Shown one piece after another: positions 19,401 through 31,000 of a DNA stretch of 64,000 bases (the stretch's first letter is position 1; each line of letters starts with the position of its first letter). The DNA lies in the NCBI GenBank assembly GCA_009602725.1, contig WELB01000191.1, forward strand, positions 205,677 through 269,676, given 5' to 3'. The notes below the pieces were generated by a model. That model saw only the letters and a list, made by a program, of their open reading frames with translations, did not search any database and was not told the DNA's origin. Source of the stretch: Spirogloea muscicola (Eukaryota; Streptophyta; Zygnematophyceae; Spirogloeales; Spirogloeaceae). Made by a program: the position numbers and the translations under genes.

Positions 19401-22114
19401 TTGACGAAGGGAGGATTTGCTGCTGTGTTCGTTCATTCCGTTGCTCAAAAGCATTGCGACTTGGTACAGATGGTATGTTGAGTGTGAAAACACATCATAC
19501 CACAAGTCTGCCACACGTTCTTGAGGAAGGATGATTGCACGCAGTCAATCGGAGAAGAACATGCTTGTTCCTGCAGGAAGGGCAGGTGGACGATGGTGCA
19601 GGGGACGTGTCGGTGGCTGACATCCTTGAGGAAGTCCATGACGACAACGATGACGGGTTCTCTCAAAGGCACCCACTTGCCCACTTCAGCAAGCTCGACA
19701 GCTTCGGGCAGTGGGTGAACGAGCACTACCAAGCTGATGAGCGAGGCAGTGCAGAGAGGATGCGCAGCACTTCCGGGAGTCCGCTGCGTGACACACCAGA
19801 GGACATCACGCCTGCCAGCAGCGAAGAAGGAGACGTGCCAGCAGAGAGAGGCTATTCTGAGGATGGATCAGAGCCTCCAGGCAGCACAGCAGTCAACATG
19901 CAAGTCGAGCAAGCCGCACATGCACCAGCTTATGCTGAGAAGCAGCTTTTCAATATAACGGACTACTGCCCGTCTTCAAGCCACACCGGCGAGGACAGAA
20001 CTGTAAGGAAGCTTCCGAGCCACCTTATGTGCCAGCAGCAGGCCTTGGTCTTCACCACACAGAGGTCTTGGCAGCTGTATGACATGTGTGCCTGCTAGCT
20101 ACTCTACTCTGATCAAGCGTGCCTTCTCTCCTTCTGGCAGGTGGTGATGACAGGCCAAATGCTGGATGCTGTAGGTGCAGCGCCTGTGTCAAGGGCATGG
20201 TTCTGCCGCTTTGGGCTCGATGAGGTGCCTGCTGAGTTGCTACAAGATGGTTGCTCGTTGAGGTGCCAAGCACCACCTCAGGCAGCGGTGGGATGCGTGG
20301 CCCTCTGCGTCACTTGCGGGGATGGTCGAGCAGTCAGTCAGGTCGTGACATTCGAGTACCTGTCGGAGCGCACTAGAAAGACGGCTGAGGCTAACATTGC
20401 ATCAGCCTTAGCTTCCGGTGTCATCACAGACTCCGAGGCCCTCCAGTTGCGATTGTTACGAATGGTTCTGGGGGGTAGTGAGGAGGACGGGGCTTGGGAC
20501 TGGTTGGATACACTCCTCCAGGGCAGTGGCCGGAGGCTTTGCCAAGAGCCAGATGTTGTACAGGAGCAGATGTGGAAGTTGTTACTGAGGCAGGAGCTGC
20601 ACAACTGGGTGAAGACCGACGCCACTGCCGCAGGCAGGCTTGACAAAGGAGGGCAGTGCAGCCTGCACTTGGCGGCCGCCCTTGGATACGAGTGGGCGAT
20701 TCCTGTCCTCCTGAGCTCTTGCTCAGACGTCGATGTCAAGGATAGGGATGGCCGTACTCCTCTTCACTGGGCGGCAGCGCATGGCCGGTCAGTTTCTGAC
20801 GCCGTCCACATATCTGCAAGTGCAAGGATGTCTATTGTGGATTTCAGTAGGAGGCAGATGTGCCCTGGACAGCCGGGGTTCTTGTAGGTTTGTTCCGAGA
20901 AACTGTCAACACTAACGTACATTCTGTACAACCCAGGGTGACGGCCATACTCCACTATACAACCCTTTGATCCGCACACATCAGGCTGATGCTGCTTTTC
21001 TGAACCTCCAGGGAGCGCGTGGTTGTCACCCTTTTGGCGGCAGGGGCAGCTCCAGCTTTGCTGGCAGGGCCTCCAAGTCTTGAGCAGCCACGAGGGCAAA
21101 CACCAGCTGACCTAGCGGCAGCAGGCGGTCACGAAGGCATTGCTGCGTACTTGGCAGAGATGGCTTTGAATCGCTCTCTGTCTAACATGACATTGCGAGA
21201 CTCAGCAAGCCGCAGTGCAGCAGTGGCCGCTGGGGATGCGGCCGTTGCTGCTGCCAAGGCAGGGGCTTCCTCGAGCGAGTCCAGGCAGGAGCTGGAGGCG
21301 TCACTTCGTGCAGTCCGAAATGCTGCAGAAGCAGCTGCCCTGATACAAGAGGCCTACAAGCAGGAGAATGGTGGCGAGCTGGCCATGCAACTCGCTGAGC
21401 AGCAGATTAAGGCTCTAGCAGCAGCACGGCGAATCCAGACGGCCTATCGTGGACATCGGCAACAGAAGGTCCATCGGCAGAAGCTGCAGCACACTGCTGC
21501 CACCCGCATCCAGCGGCGGTATCGAGGGTGGCGTGGCCGCCGAGACTTCCTCCAACTGCGACAGAGAATCATCCGGCTCCAGGTGCTCGGCCATCCACTG
21601 CTGTTGGAGCAGAAGCAGGCTCCAGCTCCATTGCATGCTAGAGTGGTGTCCGAGGAAAGTGACTCACAGTGCAGGGGCGACAACTCTCGATTTGTGACAG
21701 GCACGGGTCAAAGGGAAGTTGCAGCGCGAGAAGTACCAGAAGATCCAGTGGTCAGTGGGCGTGCTGCAGAAGGCGATCATTCGCTGGCGTCAGCGTCGCC
21801 CTCTTCAACTCACAGGACAAGAGGGCTTCGGAGCTGAGGCGGCAGACAGTCACGTAGGTGGTGCAGCAGCCACTACCCCTGAAGAGGCCTGGCGAGAAGC
21901 TGGGGGACCCAATGCCGATGCTGCTTTAGAGGCTGCGGTGACTCGAGTACAGGCCATAGTACGCTCCAAGCAGGCGCGCGCCCAGTACGACCGCATGAGA
22001 CATGCCCATGTTGAGGCCCAGGTGAGCGACAGGCCACCTCCTTTCTGGCTGACACTTGCAGCTTCCTGCATGCCAATGCATGATACGCAACGTGCAGCGC
22101 ATGTATCACAATAA
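16497..22114 (+). CDS. CAMTA: CAMTA family calmodulin-binding transcription activator
   Basis: Nuclear Ca2+/calmodulin-responsive transcription factor. Early exons join cleanly: 16497-16533, 16745-16885, 17004-17119, 17325-17413, 17557-17602, 17791-18637, 18842-19071, about 19195-19275 and 19575-20002. They are followed by 20141-20787, 21013-21582 and 21693 to the stop. The CG-1 DNA-binding domain is complete: LLDARTRWLKPAEVCNIL, RYFRKDGHNWRKKKDGKTV, ILHCYYAHSEEDDHFQRRC and LVLVHYRHVPD. A long Ser/Pro/Gln linker with polyglutamine follows. The TIG domain starts at 20141 (VVMTGQMLDAVG). Ankyrin repeats include GQCSLHLAAALGYEW and GRTPLHWAAAHGR. IQ motifs include AARRIQTAYRGHRQQ, ATRIQRRYRGWRGRRDF and VTRVQAIVRSKQARAQYDRM. 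The CAMTA signature YQKIQWSVGVLQKAIIRWR is present. The start gives MASARPATPPPGGGGEVDIS in phase with CG-1. The final stop at 22112-22114 is less certain, because a gtgagc donor lies at about 22021. Confidence 0.9.
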
Positions 22115-23399
22115 GCTGCCTGCAGCTTGTTGAGAAAGTCTCCTAGAGTGGCAGGTGGAATACAAGAGGTCGGGCAGTGGTGCTTTGGGCAGCAGGAATA
22201 GTCGCAGCACTGCAGGGCACGTTGGTGAAGGCTGAAATTGGTGATTGCACTACCATCACGAGGACGTAGGTATCCATTCCCCAATGCACATAAATGTTTT
22301 CCTCCTTACAAATAGACAGACCCCCACACCACTTTACAGGCTTGCACGTCCTTCAGGCATCCTAATGACATTGATGCAGGGGGCTGTGACACCGTGTACA
22401 GACAGGACAGACACCATCTCTTGAGTATTCTTTTCATTAGCTGCTCGTGCCCGTGTGGCTGTGTGCCTGGGAGCATTGCAACCAGGCCGTAAAGACCCCG
22501 GCAGGGGTCAAGGTCTAGGTGGTGCAGCAGGCTGGGAGGTGTGCATATTGCCATCCTGAGACAATAGCTGTTGACTAGCTGGGGCTCGAGGGCTGCTCTG
22601 CATCTAGCCAGACAGGGGTCCAGTGTTTCAGAATGATGAGAAGCACTGGCAAGGGTCAGCACTGGCAAGAATTACTTCTTATTATGACATCCATTCTTAC
22701 AGTCATCAAAGTGCACTGTCACACCGAAAGGCACATCCGGAGCAGGGTCCCCACGGCCAAGCCAGCTCACCATTCATCCTCAACCAGAGGACGCACTCCC
22801 GTAGAGGCACTCAGTGATGCCATTATTAAGCAGCTGCGTTTCAGCTCAGCAGCCAGCCTGTCATTGTTATCCTACACTAGTAAAATTGATAAAGAAGTCA
22901 CCTCTCCCATGCCCGTCCTCTCTCTACTATATTCCTTAGTGACCAGTTGCTCAAGTCCATTCTCCTCTTGTAGGTTCGCATGGAGGCACTTCTACAGGTC
23001 CATTTTCTCAGGCGCAAATCGTGTAGGAGGTTGAAGGCGTCTGCACGGACACGGACCCCGTAGGCGGCAGGCCTGATATTGGGTAATGCACGTACTCAAA
23101 TGTAGCTGTGAGTAGGTGACTCATAGCCTGTCACTCCATTGTCTGATATCCCGGTCCCTCTTATTTGAGAAGCTGCCTTATATGTGACTACTGTCAGAAT
23201 ATTTTCCCTGCCCTGCGCCAGCATGCGGAGGGGTGCAGGAGAAGCCAGGGGGCCAGCAGCACAGGCTGGAGTGCCAGTCTGGCGGGCACCAGCGGTGTTG
23301 TGGAGGGGCCGTGAAGGCCACCAGCCAACTTTAAACAGAGATGAGCAGAACGAGTGAGCTGCACTACAAGGGGTCAGCAGCTGCCTGCCTGGGAAGAAG
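22115..23399. other. Intergenic
   Basis: This is the presumed 3' UTR of CAMTA and spacer. No domain-bearing frame, RNA gene or clear repeat was found. A small open frame at 22633-23034 has no recognisable features. Confidence 0.4.
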
Positions 23400-23560
23400 G
23401 AAGGTCTTTCTATACGGGAGCAACAGCTGTGAAAAGGCCAGCCCAGTAAGGAATGGACACGGTCCGAAGGGGCCCGAACGTGCTGAAGCACAACGCTATG
23501 CAAGTGTCTAATACAGATGGTGCTCAATAGCCCCTAGTCAGCAGCCGCAAGCTGAGAACA
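23400..23560 (-). mobile_element. LINE 3' end
   Basis: On the minus strand the family end SLRLLTRGY-stop is encoded at about 23550-23523. It is followed by a tail with CCTTCGGACCGTGTCCATTC, then TGGGCTGGCCTTTTCACAGC at about 23445-23425. Upstream coding sequence is not recognisable. Confidence 0.7.
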
Positions 23561-23939
23561 TACCACCATGGCGAAACTGAGAGATAGCAGCCAAAGCGCG
23601 GCCTGCCGGCAAGTGCACTGCCTGCAAAAGCCTGGGAATACTGGAGCAAGACTGGAAGATGCATGCTGGAAACCTGAGTGAGCTATGCAGCAGCACAGAA
23701 GCCGGGCTGCTCCTTGCTATCCTTGACGTCCACTTATTGCATGCCGTGCAAGCTGCTGCAGTAGGTCCAGCCACCAAGGCCTTGATGGCCAATGGACGTT
23801 GTTTGCTGCTCAAAAAAGTAAGTCACCAGCAGGGTGGTCCGCATACTTGTGCTCCTTGACGCTCGCAGCCTTGCCGACCGCGTGCCCCGCCTCCTCCAGT
23901 TGTTTGGCTGGTTTTGTGCGGTGCGATGGAGTCTGTGCT
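23561..23939. other. Unassigned sequence
   Basis: A minus-strand open frame at 23813-23538 and plus frames here show no recognised domain. The stretch may be older LINE sequence beyond recognition. Confidence 0.3.
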
Positions 23940-24790
23940 TATGATGTCAGCAATGATGTGGGGGGGGGGGCCTCCAGGGGGTCGGCCCCCCCGCATGTCG
24001 AGACGACTGTCTGCCCCAGCTGAATTGGCATGACGAAAGCGTTCTCAATGACGGTGTGACCAGCCCAGCCTCCAAGAAGAAACAGCAAGGCGCCAAACAT
24101 ACTATTGTGGAGTAGGTCGTCTGTGCCAGTCCGCTCCTCTCGTGCGCAAGGTGGAGTATGTGTGCAAGCAACTCGGCAGCGTCGGCACTGCATGCTCCAC
24201 ATCATTATTCCACCTCATCAACGAGGCAGGGCCGATGTTGACCGAGGAGGCGGTGAATGGCCGTCTGGATGATCTCGTTCAGCATCTGAGCCGTGTGGAT
24301 TGGTAGCGCCGTCAACCACGCCAGCGTCCCTGAGAAGATACAGGAAACAATCACGCGCGCCCAGGTAAGTAGTCCTTTGGAAGGAGCTCCACAGCCGAGC
24401 CGAAGGCTGCCTTCTCCACCTCCGCCATGTAGCACGCTTGGGCTTGCAGGTCAGGGGTATGCGCGAGGTTCGCACACGGAACTGACCGCTGCACCAGGTC
24501 GGAATGAGGGCCGCCTGGAAAGGCTAGTGTGCGGATCTTCAGGTCCGCTGCCGCCTGCTCCAGCGAGCACCGGCCATGCAGGATGAACAGCTGTAACACG
24601 GGACCGGCGACCTGCGCCCAGCTGCCCAGGTACGCTGCCCGGAAGCCGCAAGTAACGGCCATAGAGATGGAAATCCGCATGCATTACACCAGGGCCAGGG
24701 AGCCCACGGTGTTGAAGTCAGCCAGCTCCCCGCGCCGCTGGCGGAACACCGCGAGGTCGCGCAAGCTGGTGCAATAGGTCGAGCCACGGA
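23940..24790 (-). mobile_element. Degenerate LINE fragment (thumb to endonuclease region)
   Basis: Read on the minus strand, 24680-24560 encodes FRAAYLGSWAQVAGPVLQLF (PAYLGCWAQV in the large LINE). Minus 24190-23960 encodes CAREERTGTDDLLHNSMFG and then AFVMPIQLGQT, aligning with CAKGSERTGSHNLLRDAMYG and GVMPVQLRNG. The order agrees with the large copy at 30750-31400. The frame is broken several times. A run of 10 G at about 23958 and C-rich strings occur near the end. Confidence 0.7.
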
Positions 24791-24824
24791 GCCTCAAACG
24801 GGCCCACGCCGATGGCTGGTGTGG

Positions 24825-25055
24825 CAGACTCATCCTCCACCGGATGATAAGCGTACTCCGTATGTTTGCCTCAGGCTACTGCGTGTCCTGCTGTCAAGGC
24901 TGAGGACACCAGATAGGAGCACTGGTGACCACATCCGCAATGAGGTGTGGCCCCCGCCTGGCGTGGTGGCCACCAGGTCGACTTGCCGGGTGCGTAGACC
25001 GTCAGCCCTCATCTGGATGGGCATGACGGATGTGTTGTCGACGGCCAAATCATTC
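24825..25055 (-). mobile_element. LINE endonuclease fragment, separate copy
   Basis: Minus 25048-24950 encodes VDNTSVMPIQMRADGLRTRQ followed by VDLVATTPGGG. This is the start of the restriction-like endonuclease as in the large LINE (VMPVQLRNGVPRTRRVDLV). It lies upstream of the fragment at 24790-23940, which contains an earlier part of the protein, so the two must be different insertions or a rearranged copy. Confidence 0.7.
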
Positions 25056-25490
25056 CCGCCTCCACGGAGATGCCGACGCTTGGGTTTCCGGAGGACGTCA
25101 CGCCCGCTCGCCTCCGTGTGCCGCCAGCTCCGCTACACCGGTCCCCCGTTCTCCGCACTCCACACTCGCACTGCAGCACCCCCGGGCAGGGCGGAGGCAC
25201 CCCGCCTGTGGCCCGAGGCTGTGGAGGAACGAGGCGCACGGCGGGCAACGAGGAGAGAGGGAGGCCAAGCACGCCCGGCCCATTGAGGATAGGGGCTGGA
25301 GAAGGCCAGGCCGGAAGGGAGAAGGCACCAAGGAGGAACCTCGGCAGCTACGGCGCACACTCTCCGTAACCCCTGCCACGCAGCCGCAGGTCCGAGACAC
25401 TGGGCGGCGGCTTGTGAGCACGGCCGCGGGCTCTCGCCGCGCAAGCCCCGCCCGCCCTCCGCCACCCGCGCTGGCCGCCCCGCCCCGCCC
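25056..25490. other. GC-rich upstream region of the next gene
   Basis: High GC, with long open frames on both strands as expected by chance. It probably contains the promoter and 5' UTR of the gene starting at about 25491. No motif was assigned. Confidence 0.4.
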
Positions 25491-27068
25491 ATGCTGCGCC
25501 GCGACGAGNGAGGGTTGCCGGGCGACGAGCCCTTCGGCGCCGGCAGCCCGGCTCCGCGCGTCAGCTCCTGCCGCGGCTGTCTCTACTTCTCCCGAGCCAT
25601 GCGCGACGCTGGAGGCGTGCCGCTCTGCCTCGGCCTCCGGACATCCGCCCGTGAGTGCCAACCGACCACGGCGCACCGGAAGCTCCTGTGCCGTTGCGGT
25701 GGAGCAGCGAGACAGTGGCGTAATCATGCAGGTCGGTTGGGTGCTCGGCAGCGGGGACGCTGGTCGCACGAGAGGAGGAGGGCGGCGAGCAGCAGCGCAC
25801 GGTGTCGGAGTTCCAGTACGCCTGCGTTGGCTATTCGGTCTACAACACGACTCGGCGAGCAGCCGCTCCCCCTCGGGTGCCTGGCAGCCCACCTGTAGAT
25901 GCGAGCGAGCTCCCGCTGTGCACCGGCCTGGAGGTGCGTGGCACACCAAGGCTATGTCCCTCCTGGTGGGCACTCCGCTGCCCTGCCCAGCGACTTGGTG
26001 TGTTGCGCACCTTTGAGTCTGATGTCAAAGGTCAGCGCGTCGTGAGGCGCTGGGGGTGTCGTGTTGCTAGCCTTCAGGTGTGCTTAGCCTGCCATGGGTG
26101 GAACTGACTGCTGGCTGCTTGTCCTTCTGCAGCTCCTGGTGGACAGGAAGCTAGACGACGATCGTCATCGAGTACCAGTATCACGGAGCGCTGAGGATGA
26201 CCCTAGCACAAGTACATCCGAGCAAGGTAAGAAGCTCAGTGGTATTCCTCCTCTGTAAACCCAGGGGTACACAAGCACCACCAGGGTAGAAGTACCACAT
26301 TGGCAGAAAAGTGGGTGATTCATGTCTGGTACTGTTGAGGGAGAAGAGGTTAGGTCTGCGTTGCATATCAGTGTGGCAGTGTGTATTGCTGCGTCAACAA
26401 GGCAGAGCAACTCGGCGGTGTAGTTCCTGCATGTGGGTGCAGACGTGCTGGACTACTTGCCAATCTTCTCACTTGTACTACTTGCTTATGTTGTCTCGCT
26501 GATGGTGTGGCTGCAGAGTCTAAGCCTCTCATTCTCCCTCGGCCAGCTTCTCCACCCATGCGGCCTGCGCTACCGGGAATTGGCAACGTGTCCAGAGACG
26601 AATTCTTGACGAGGCAAGAACCTCAAATGTGCTGTTGTTTTTGCTCAATGTCTGCCCACTGTTGTGCTGCACGATGAGCCCGAGTAAGTAAGGCTGGATG
26701 GCCGCTCAGTGACAAGAGCTGCCCCAGGTAGCACATAGATGGTGATGAATGATCGTGTCCAGAGTGAAAGAATTGTGAAGCATGTCCAGTCAGACAGCCC
26801 GGCACCATGGAGATGCTGGCTTTGTCGCAGGAGAGAAATAGTGTCGCGCCTTAGCATGTTGACGTGCTTGTGGCAGATAGCCAAGGAAGGCTGGAGTACC
26901 TTTCTATATGAGGGCATGAAGTCGTTATTGATCTCGTCTCGGTGTGACAGGTTTGTGAGGTCGGCCGGGCTGATCGCCAACAAGATGGCCAGCAACTTGA
27001 GCCGGGCAGCTGGGGCCGTGAAGGCAGGTATCGAGCACATATATTCGGATCGAGGAGAGCCAAAATGA
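25491..27068 (+). CDS. Plant/green-algal conserved protein of unknown function (GCLYFS...PLCLGL family)
   Basis: Five exons join in frame: about 25491-25650, 25752-25933, 26133-26226, 26517-26613 and 26951-27068. The first part reads SSCRGCLYFSRAMRDAGGVP then LCLGL. It is followed by VSEFQYACVGYSVYN, ELPLCTGLELLVDRKLDDDR, NVSRDEFLTRFVRSAGLIAN and a basic end closing IEHIYSDRGEPK. This order matches a land-plant family with CKGCLYYSS...CIGISR, ACVGYSVFLD and a conserved C-terminus, which I believe is catalogued as DUF8204; no function is known. The intron after 26613 has a GC donor (gcaaga) rather than GT, and only this choice keeps the conserved DEFLTRFVRSAG in frame. The start is insecure because an N lies at 25509. 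Confidence 0.75.
25509..25509. other. Single N inside the first exon, likely assembly join
   Basis: The lone N sits between two copies of GCGACGAG (about 25501-25508 and 25521-25528), in GC-rich sequence about 18 bases after the proposed start codon. Bases may be missing or duplicated here. Confidence 0.75.
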
Positions 27069-27662
27069 CCACGGTGCTGGGGCGAGGGTCCGGCATTGCC
27101 CGAGCCACAGGCTGCAACTCTGTGTCCCCAGCAACTATTGAGTAGTCAGCTTTGGGTGCAGTGTGATGTATGCTGTACATATGCACGGCTGTTGCTTTGC
27201 TGCAGCCGTGCACAGCCTCCAGTCACCAGTCACAATGGAAGCGCCTTTTCCTTTGCTGCGCGGACTTTATCCAGCCCAACAGCTCAGAGAACCCAGCACA
27301 GCAGAACCACACTGCATGACGGGTTCACCAGGGTCACGGTATGTTGTGGTGGCCCTAAACCCTAAACCCTAAACCCCTAAACCAGCTGGCAAGTCGAGCT
27401 GAGACAGGCGTCAGCCTGAGCAGAGCCCCGCTGCTGATGTTCTCCTGGCAAGCTTTTCCACCCGACGAAAGCTCGTCATTGCCGAGCTCGTCATCAAGCG
27501 AGCTTCTTCAGCAATGGCACGCAACGCGCCACTGTGCTACTCGTAATCATGAGTGCTACTCGTGTTCATGAGCCACTCTTCCACTTCTTGTTGGGTGCCA
27601 GAAGGTGCTAAGATTGATTCCTGAGTTCCGCACTGCTGGGTTGAGCAAAAACAAAGAACAAC
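27069..27662. other. Intergenic with an interstitial telomere repeat
   Basis: This is 3' flank of the preceding gene. Apart from the telomere-type array at 27353-27383, listed separately, no gene, RNA or repeat was recognised. Confidence 0.4.
27353..27383 (+). repeat. Interstitial telomere-type repeat (CCCTAAA)n
   Basis: Four head-to-tail units of the plant and green-algal telomere heptamer: three exact CCCTAAA and one CCCCTAAA. It sits 31 bases long in the middle of an intergenic region about 300 bases from a LINE 3' end. Possible origins are telomere healing, double-strand break repair or LINE activity; the sequence alone does not decide. Confidence 0.85.
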
Positions 27663-27860
27663 GCGGCTGCTGATGTCAGAGTAGCGGCTGGAGAAGCCAG
27701 CGAGGTCCATACAAAGGGTGTTCACGATCGGAGCCACAGGCTGGGCAGTCAGGGCGCTCTTAGTGCCCCCAGTTGTCCGTCGTAGGAAGTCAGATGAGCT
27801 GAGGGGAGGAAGAGCAAATCCGCAGACGGGGCTGCCCGCTGCGTCAGGTCGGGGTGGGCC
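27663..27860 (-). mobile_element. Inverted LINE 3' end, same subfamily as the large LINE
   Basis: The minus strand from about 27845 reads GFALPPLSSSDFLRRTTGG, against GVALPPLSSSDFLLLTRGY at the end of the large LINE. It continues through the same 3' UTR: ACTAAGAGCGCCCTG, GGCTCCG, GAACACC, GCTGGCTT, then CATCAGCAGCCGC at 27663. It lies in opposite orientation to the large LINE and about 150 bases upstream of it. Confidence 0.8.
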
Positions 27861-27994
27861 GCTAGGAGCACACCGCGGGCCGAGCGGAGGGCCAGAACTA
27901 AGACGAGGGCAGCAAGCCACTTGGTTCTCCTGGCAGCTGCGGCCTCGGGACCCGGGGACCCGCGACCACCAGGAGCCCAGCTTCTCCGACCTGC

Positions 27995-28018
27995 CGCTCT
28001 TTCAATATCAGCAGCCGC
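27995..28018 (+). repeat. TTTYAAYATCAGCAGC motif copy at the LINE 5' side
   Basis: Matches the motif found in the LINE 3' UTR at 31960-31983 with one mismatch. Its place just upstream of the large LINE could mean that this LINE landed beside an older LINE tail, or that the element carries the motif at both ends. Confidence 0.6.
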
Positions 28019-28019
28019 A

Positions 28020-31000
28020 TTTTCATTCTCGCCTGCGAAGGCACGGCGCGCACCTGCGCGGCGCGCTCCTCGGAGCTCGCCGCGCAGAGTGCCGTCCGCA
28101 GAGCGACTCCCAGCTGGTGGGGTCCCTCATGCCACGCCGTGCGCTGCGGCGGCCATGGCGGTGGCGAGGGAGGATACGGCACCTAGGCAGCTTGCACAGC
28201 CTCGTGCGGGGGACATGGGTCCGGCTGCCCAGCTCACAAGCTGGCTCGGCCGGCTGCGTTCTAACCCTCGGCTCACTTGTGCCGGGGAGGAAAGCGCACT
28301 GGCGGCCAGCACGAGAGCAGTGCACCGGAGCTCCAGGAGCTGCGGCGCTACGCGCTCATCCCGGGCCCCACCAGGCCCAGGGATGGACGAGGCGGCTGTC
28401 CCGACCACGGCCCATACACCATCCGAGATTGCTGTGGAGGACAACATGGAGAGGGGCACAGGACCTCCTCACCCAGTATCCTCTCCCACTGCTTCTCATG
28501 CTGCTCTACTTACGGGCTTCGAGCCCTACCCACAACCAACGCCGTGCACCTCTCCCGCGTCTGCAGGGCAGGCGGCTTCCGCAAACCCTCCTCCATCTTG
28601 GAGGGGAGGTCGCCGCAGCGGAGGAGCCAGGCGGCGCTTGGAAGTGGTTGTCGCCATGGGTTAGGCGAGTGGTGGCAGTGGGGCAAGTGATGCTGACGGG
28701 CCCGTGGCTGGCGATGCCGCTGTATCAGCTGCACCTGGGGAAGGGGAGCAGGGCCAAGAGGACCTCCGGCCCCCTGCGGAGGCAACCTCTTGCCCGCCTG
28801 TGGAGCTCCGCTGCCAGCTCTGCCGGCGGCTCTGTGCCACCAAGGCGGGTCTGAGCACGCACGAGCGGGCCTGCGTGCGTTCTGCTAACAGACAGGCGCA
28901 GCAGGCAGAGGCATCCGCCACTGCTCGGGCTCGCAGAGCCCCTTCAAGAGGGCGATGCCAACACCACCACCAGGGCCTTCGGTAGAACACTGGCGGTGGG
29001 CGGAGAGCGTGGACGTCTCCGAGATCCTGCGGACGACCAACTCGCAGCTCTTACAACACATCCCGTATTGGGCCCGGCCTCACATACGGCGAGCCCTTCG
29101 GCCTCTCCTGACACGTCTGGCTCGTGACAGCGAGGATGAGGCTGCATGGGCTGTGTTTGTGTTGTTTCCGTGACTTTTGCTTGGTGGCCTGCCGCAGGGG
29201 AAGGCAGGTCGCAAGGAGCTGCTGCTGCGCCTCCACCTTTTTGAAGGTGGGGCGTGGCAGCTGCTACTTGCAAGGCACCAAGCGGCTGCGCAACTCGCGC
29301 AAGCCAACTATTGGCCCACCACATCGGAATCTGATATCAAGGAGGCGGGCAAGCGACGTGCCATCCGATTCGGGCGGGCCGGCGACCTTGCCAGGGCTGC
29401 CCAAGCCTTGGAGCCCTCCACACCAGCACCGCATGATGCGGCAACCCTGGCCGCACTAGAGCAGCTCCATCCTCCGGACCCGTGTGATTTTGAGACATGG
29501 ATGGAGAGCTTTACGCCTGCTCAACCAGTGGACTTGGACCCGGCAGTCTTCCGTCCGGCAACTGTGAGCAGCCGCAAGGCAGTCGCCGGGGGTCCATCTG
29601 CCATGCTCTTTGAGCACTTGCGGGAGTTGTATGGGGAGGACGACTCGGAGGATTTCGACCTGTTGCATAGGGGGCCCGCAACATGTTGCGCGTGGACACC
29701 TCACCCATCGTGTAGGCGCAGTCCTTTGCACAAGTAATCTCATTGCTTTGCTGAAGGAGAACGGCGGAGTGCGTCCCATCTCGATGGGGAGGTTCTGGCG
29801 GGCCTCGTGGAGCGCACCCTAATCATGCAGATCCAGGACGATGCCCAGGCGCACTTCCATCCCCACCACTTTGGAGCTGGGATGCGTGCCGGCGCTGAGA
29901 CCCTGGTGCACGGGGTACGCGCGGCAATGGATGTCAACCCCCATTGGCTGGCCTTGAGCGTGGACGTACGTAATGCTTTCAACTCCGTGGATCAGCAGGT
30001 TATTGCCGAGGAGCTAAGGCAGTACTTTCCCACCCTCCTTCCTCACTTCCGATGCATGTATGGCTCGCCCCCTGCATTGTTGTGGGGGCAAGGGAATTCT
30101 TTGGCTGTTCTGCAGTCAAAGACGGGGACACGGTAAGGTGATCCCATGGGTGGTTTTCTCTTCGCTCTGGCGCATCACCGTGCTTTGCGCAACACAGCGA
30201 GCGCTCACCCTGGCGTTCTCCTCCCGAATTATGCGGATGATACTATGCTCCTCGGCTCCCCAGAGGAGGTGCTGCGAGCTTTCGGCACGCTTCAGCACCA
30301 GCTCCAGCTCATCGGGCTTGGGCTAAGTACTGCCAAGTGCTCTGCCTGGTCCCCCAACGGCATCCCTCTTGCCCTCCTTCCCTCCTTGCCAACATCTTGT
30401 CAGACGCCAGAGGGTGGCTTGAGGATCTTGGGAGTGCCTGTAGGGGACCCGTCTTTCTCGGAGGGTGCTGTCCTTGCTCGTCTCAAAGAAAACATGCAGG
30501 TCCTGCTAGAGCTCCCCACCCTCGGGGACTCTCAGTTGGCAGTGGCCATTTTGACCAGGAGTGTGGCACAGCGGCCATGTTACCTCCTAAGAACGGTCCC
30601 ACCTTCGGTTACAGTGGATGAGGTCTATGAATCCATAGATGTCAAGCTCCAACGATGCCTTGCTGACATGATTGCTCACCCACTCCTAGAGCAGTCCCCA
30701 GCAGCACTGGTGCAATGTACGCTGCCCATACGTCACGGTGGGCTTGGTTGTCGCCCCTTGGTCCGCTTGTGCAGACCAGCGTACCTTGGCTGCTGGGCTC
30801 AGGTGACTTCGTCCATATCTGGACGATTCCTCCTTGGGCAACAACGTGGTTCAGGGGAGTCTGCCTTTCCAAGTGACTCTCAAAGCATGCCAACAGGACC
30901 TCTTTGCCGCGTACCCGCCTCTGGTAAATGAGCCTGTTAGTTTTGCTGCCTGGGCTGACGTTTCTGATGTTAAGGCTCAATCGCGGTTTTCCCGTGCTGC

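Noticed and set aside
25098-25973. 291-residue minus-strand open frame
   Set aside because: It is the antisense of GC-rich first exons of the plant-family gene and contains an N. Long antisense frames are expected at such GC content.
27718-28854. 378-residue plus-strand frame spanning the LINE 5' side
   Set aside because: It crosses the antisense of an inverted LINE 3' end and then runs in a different frame from the zinc finger. It has no domain support.
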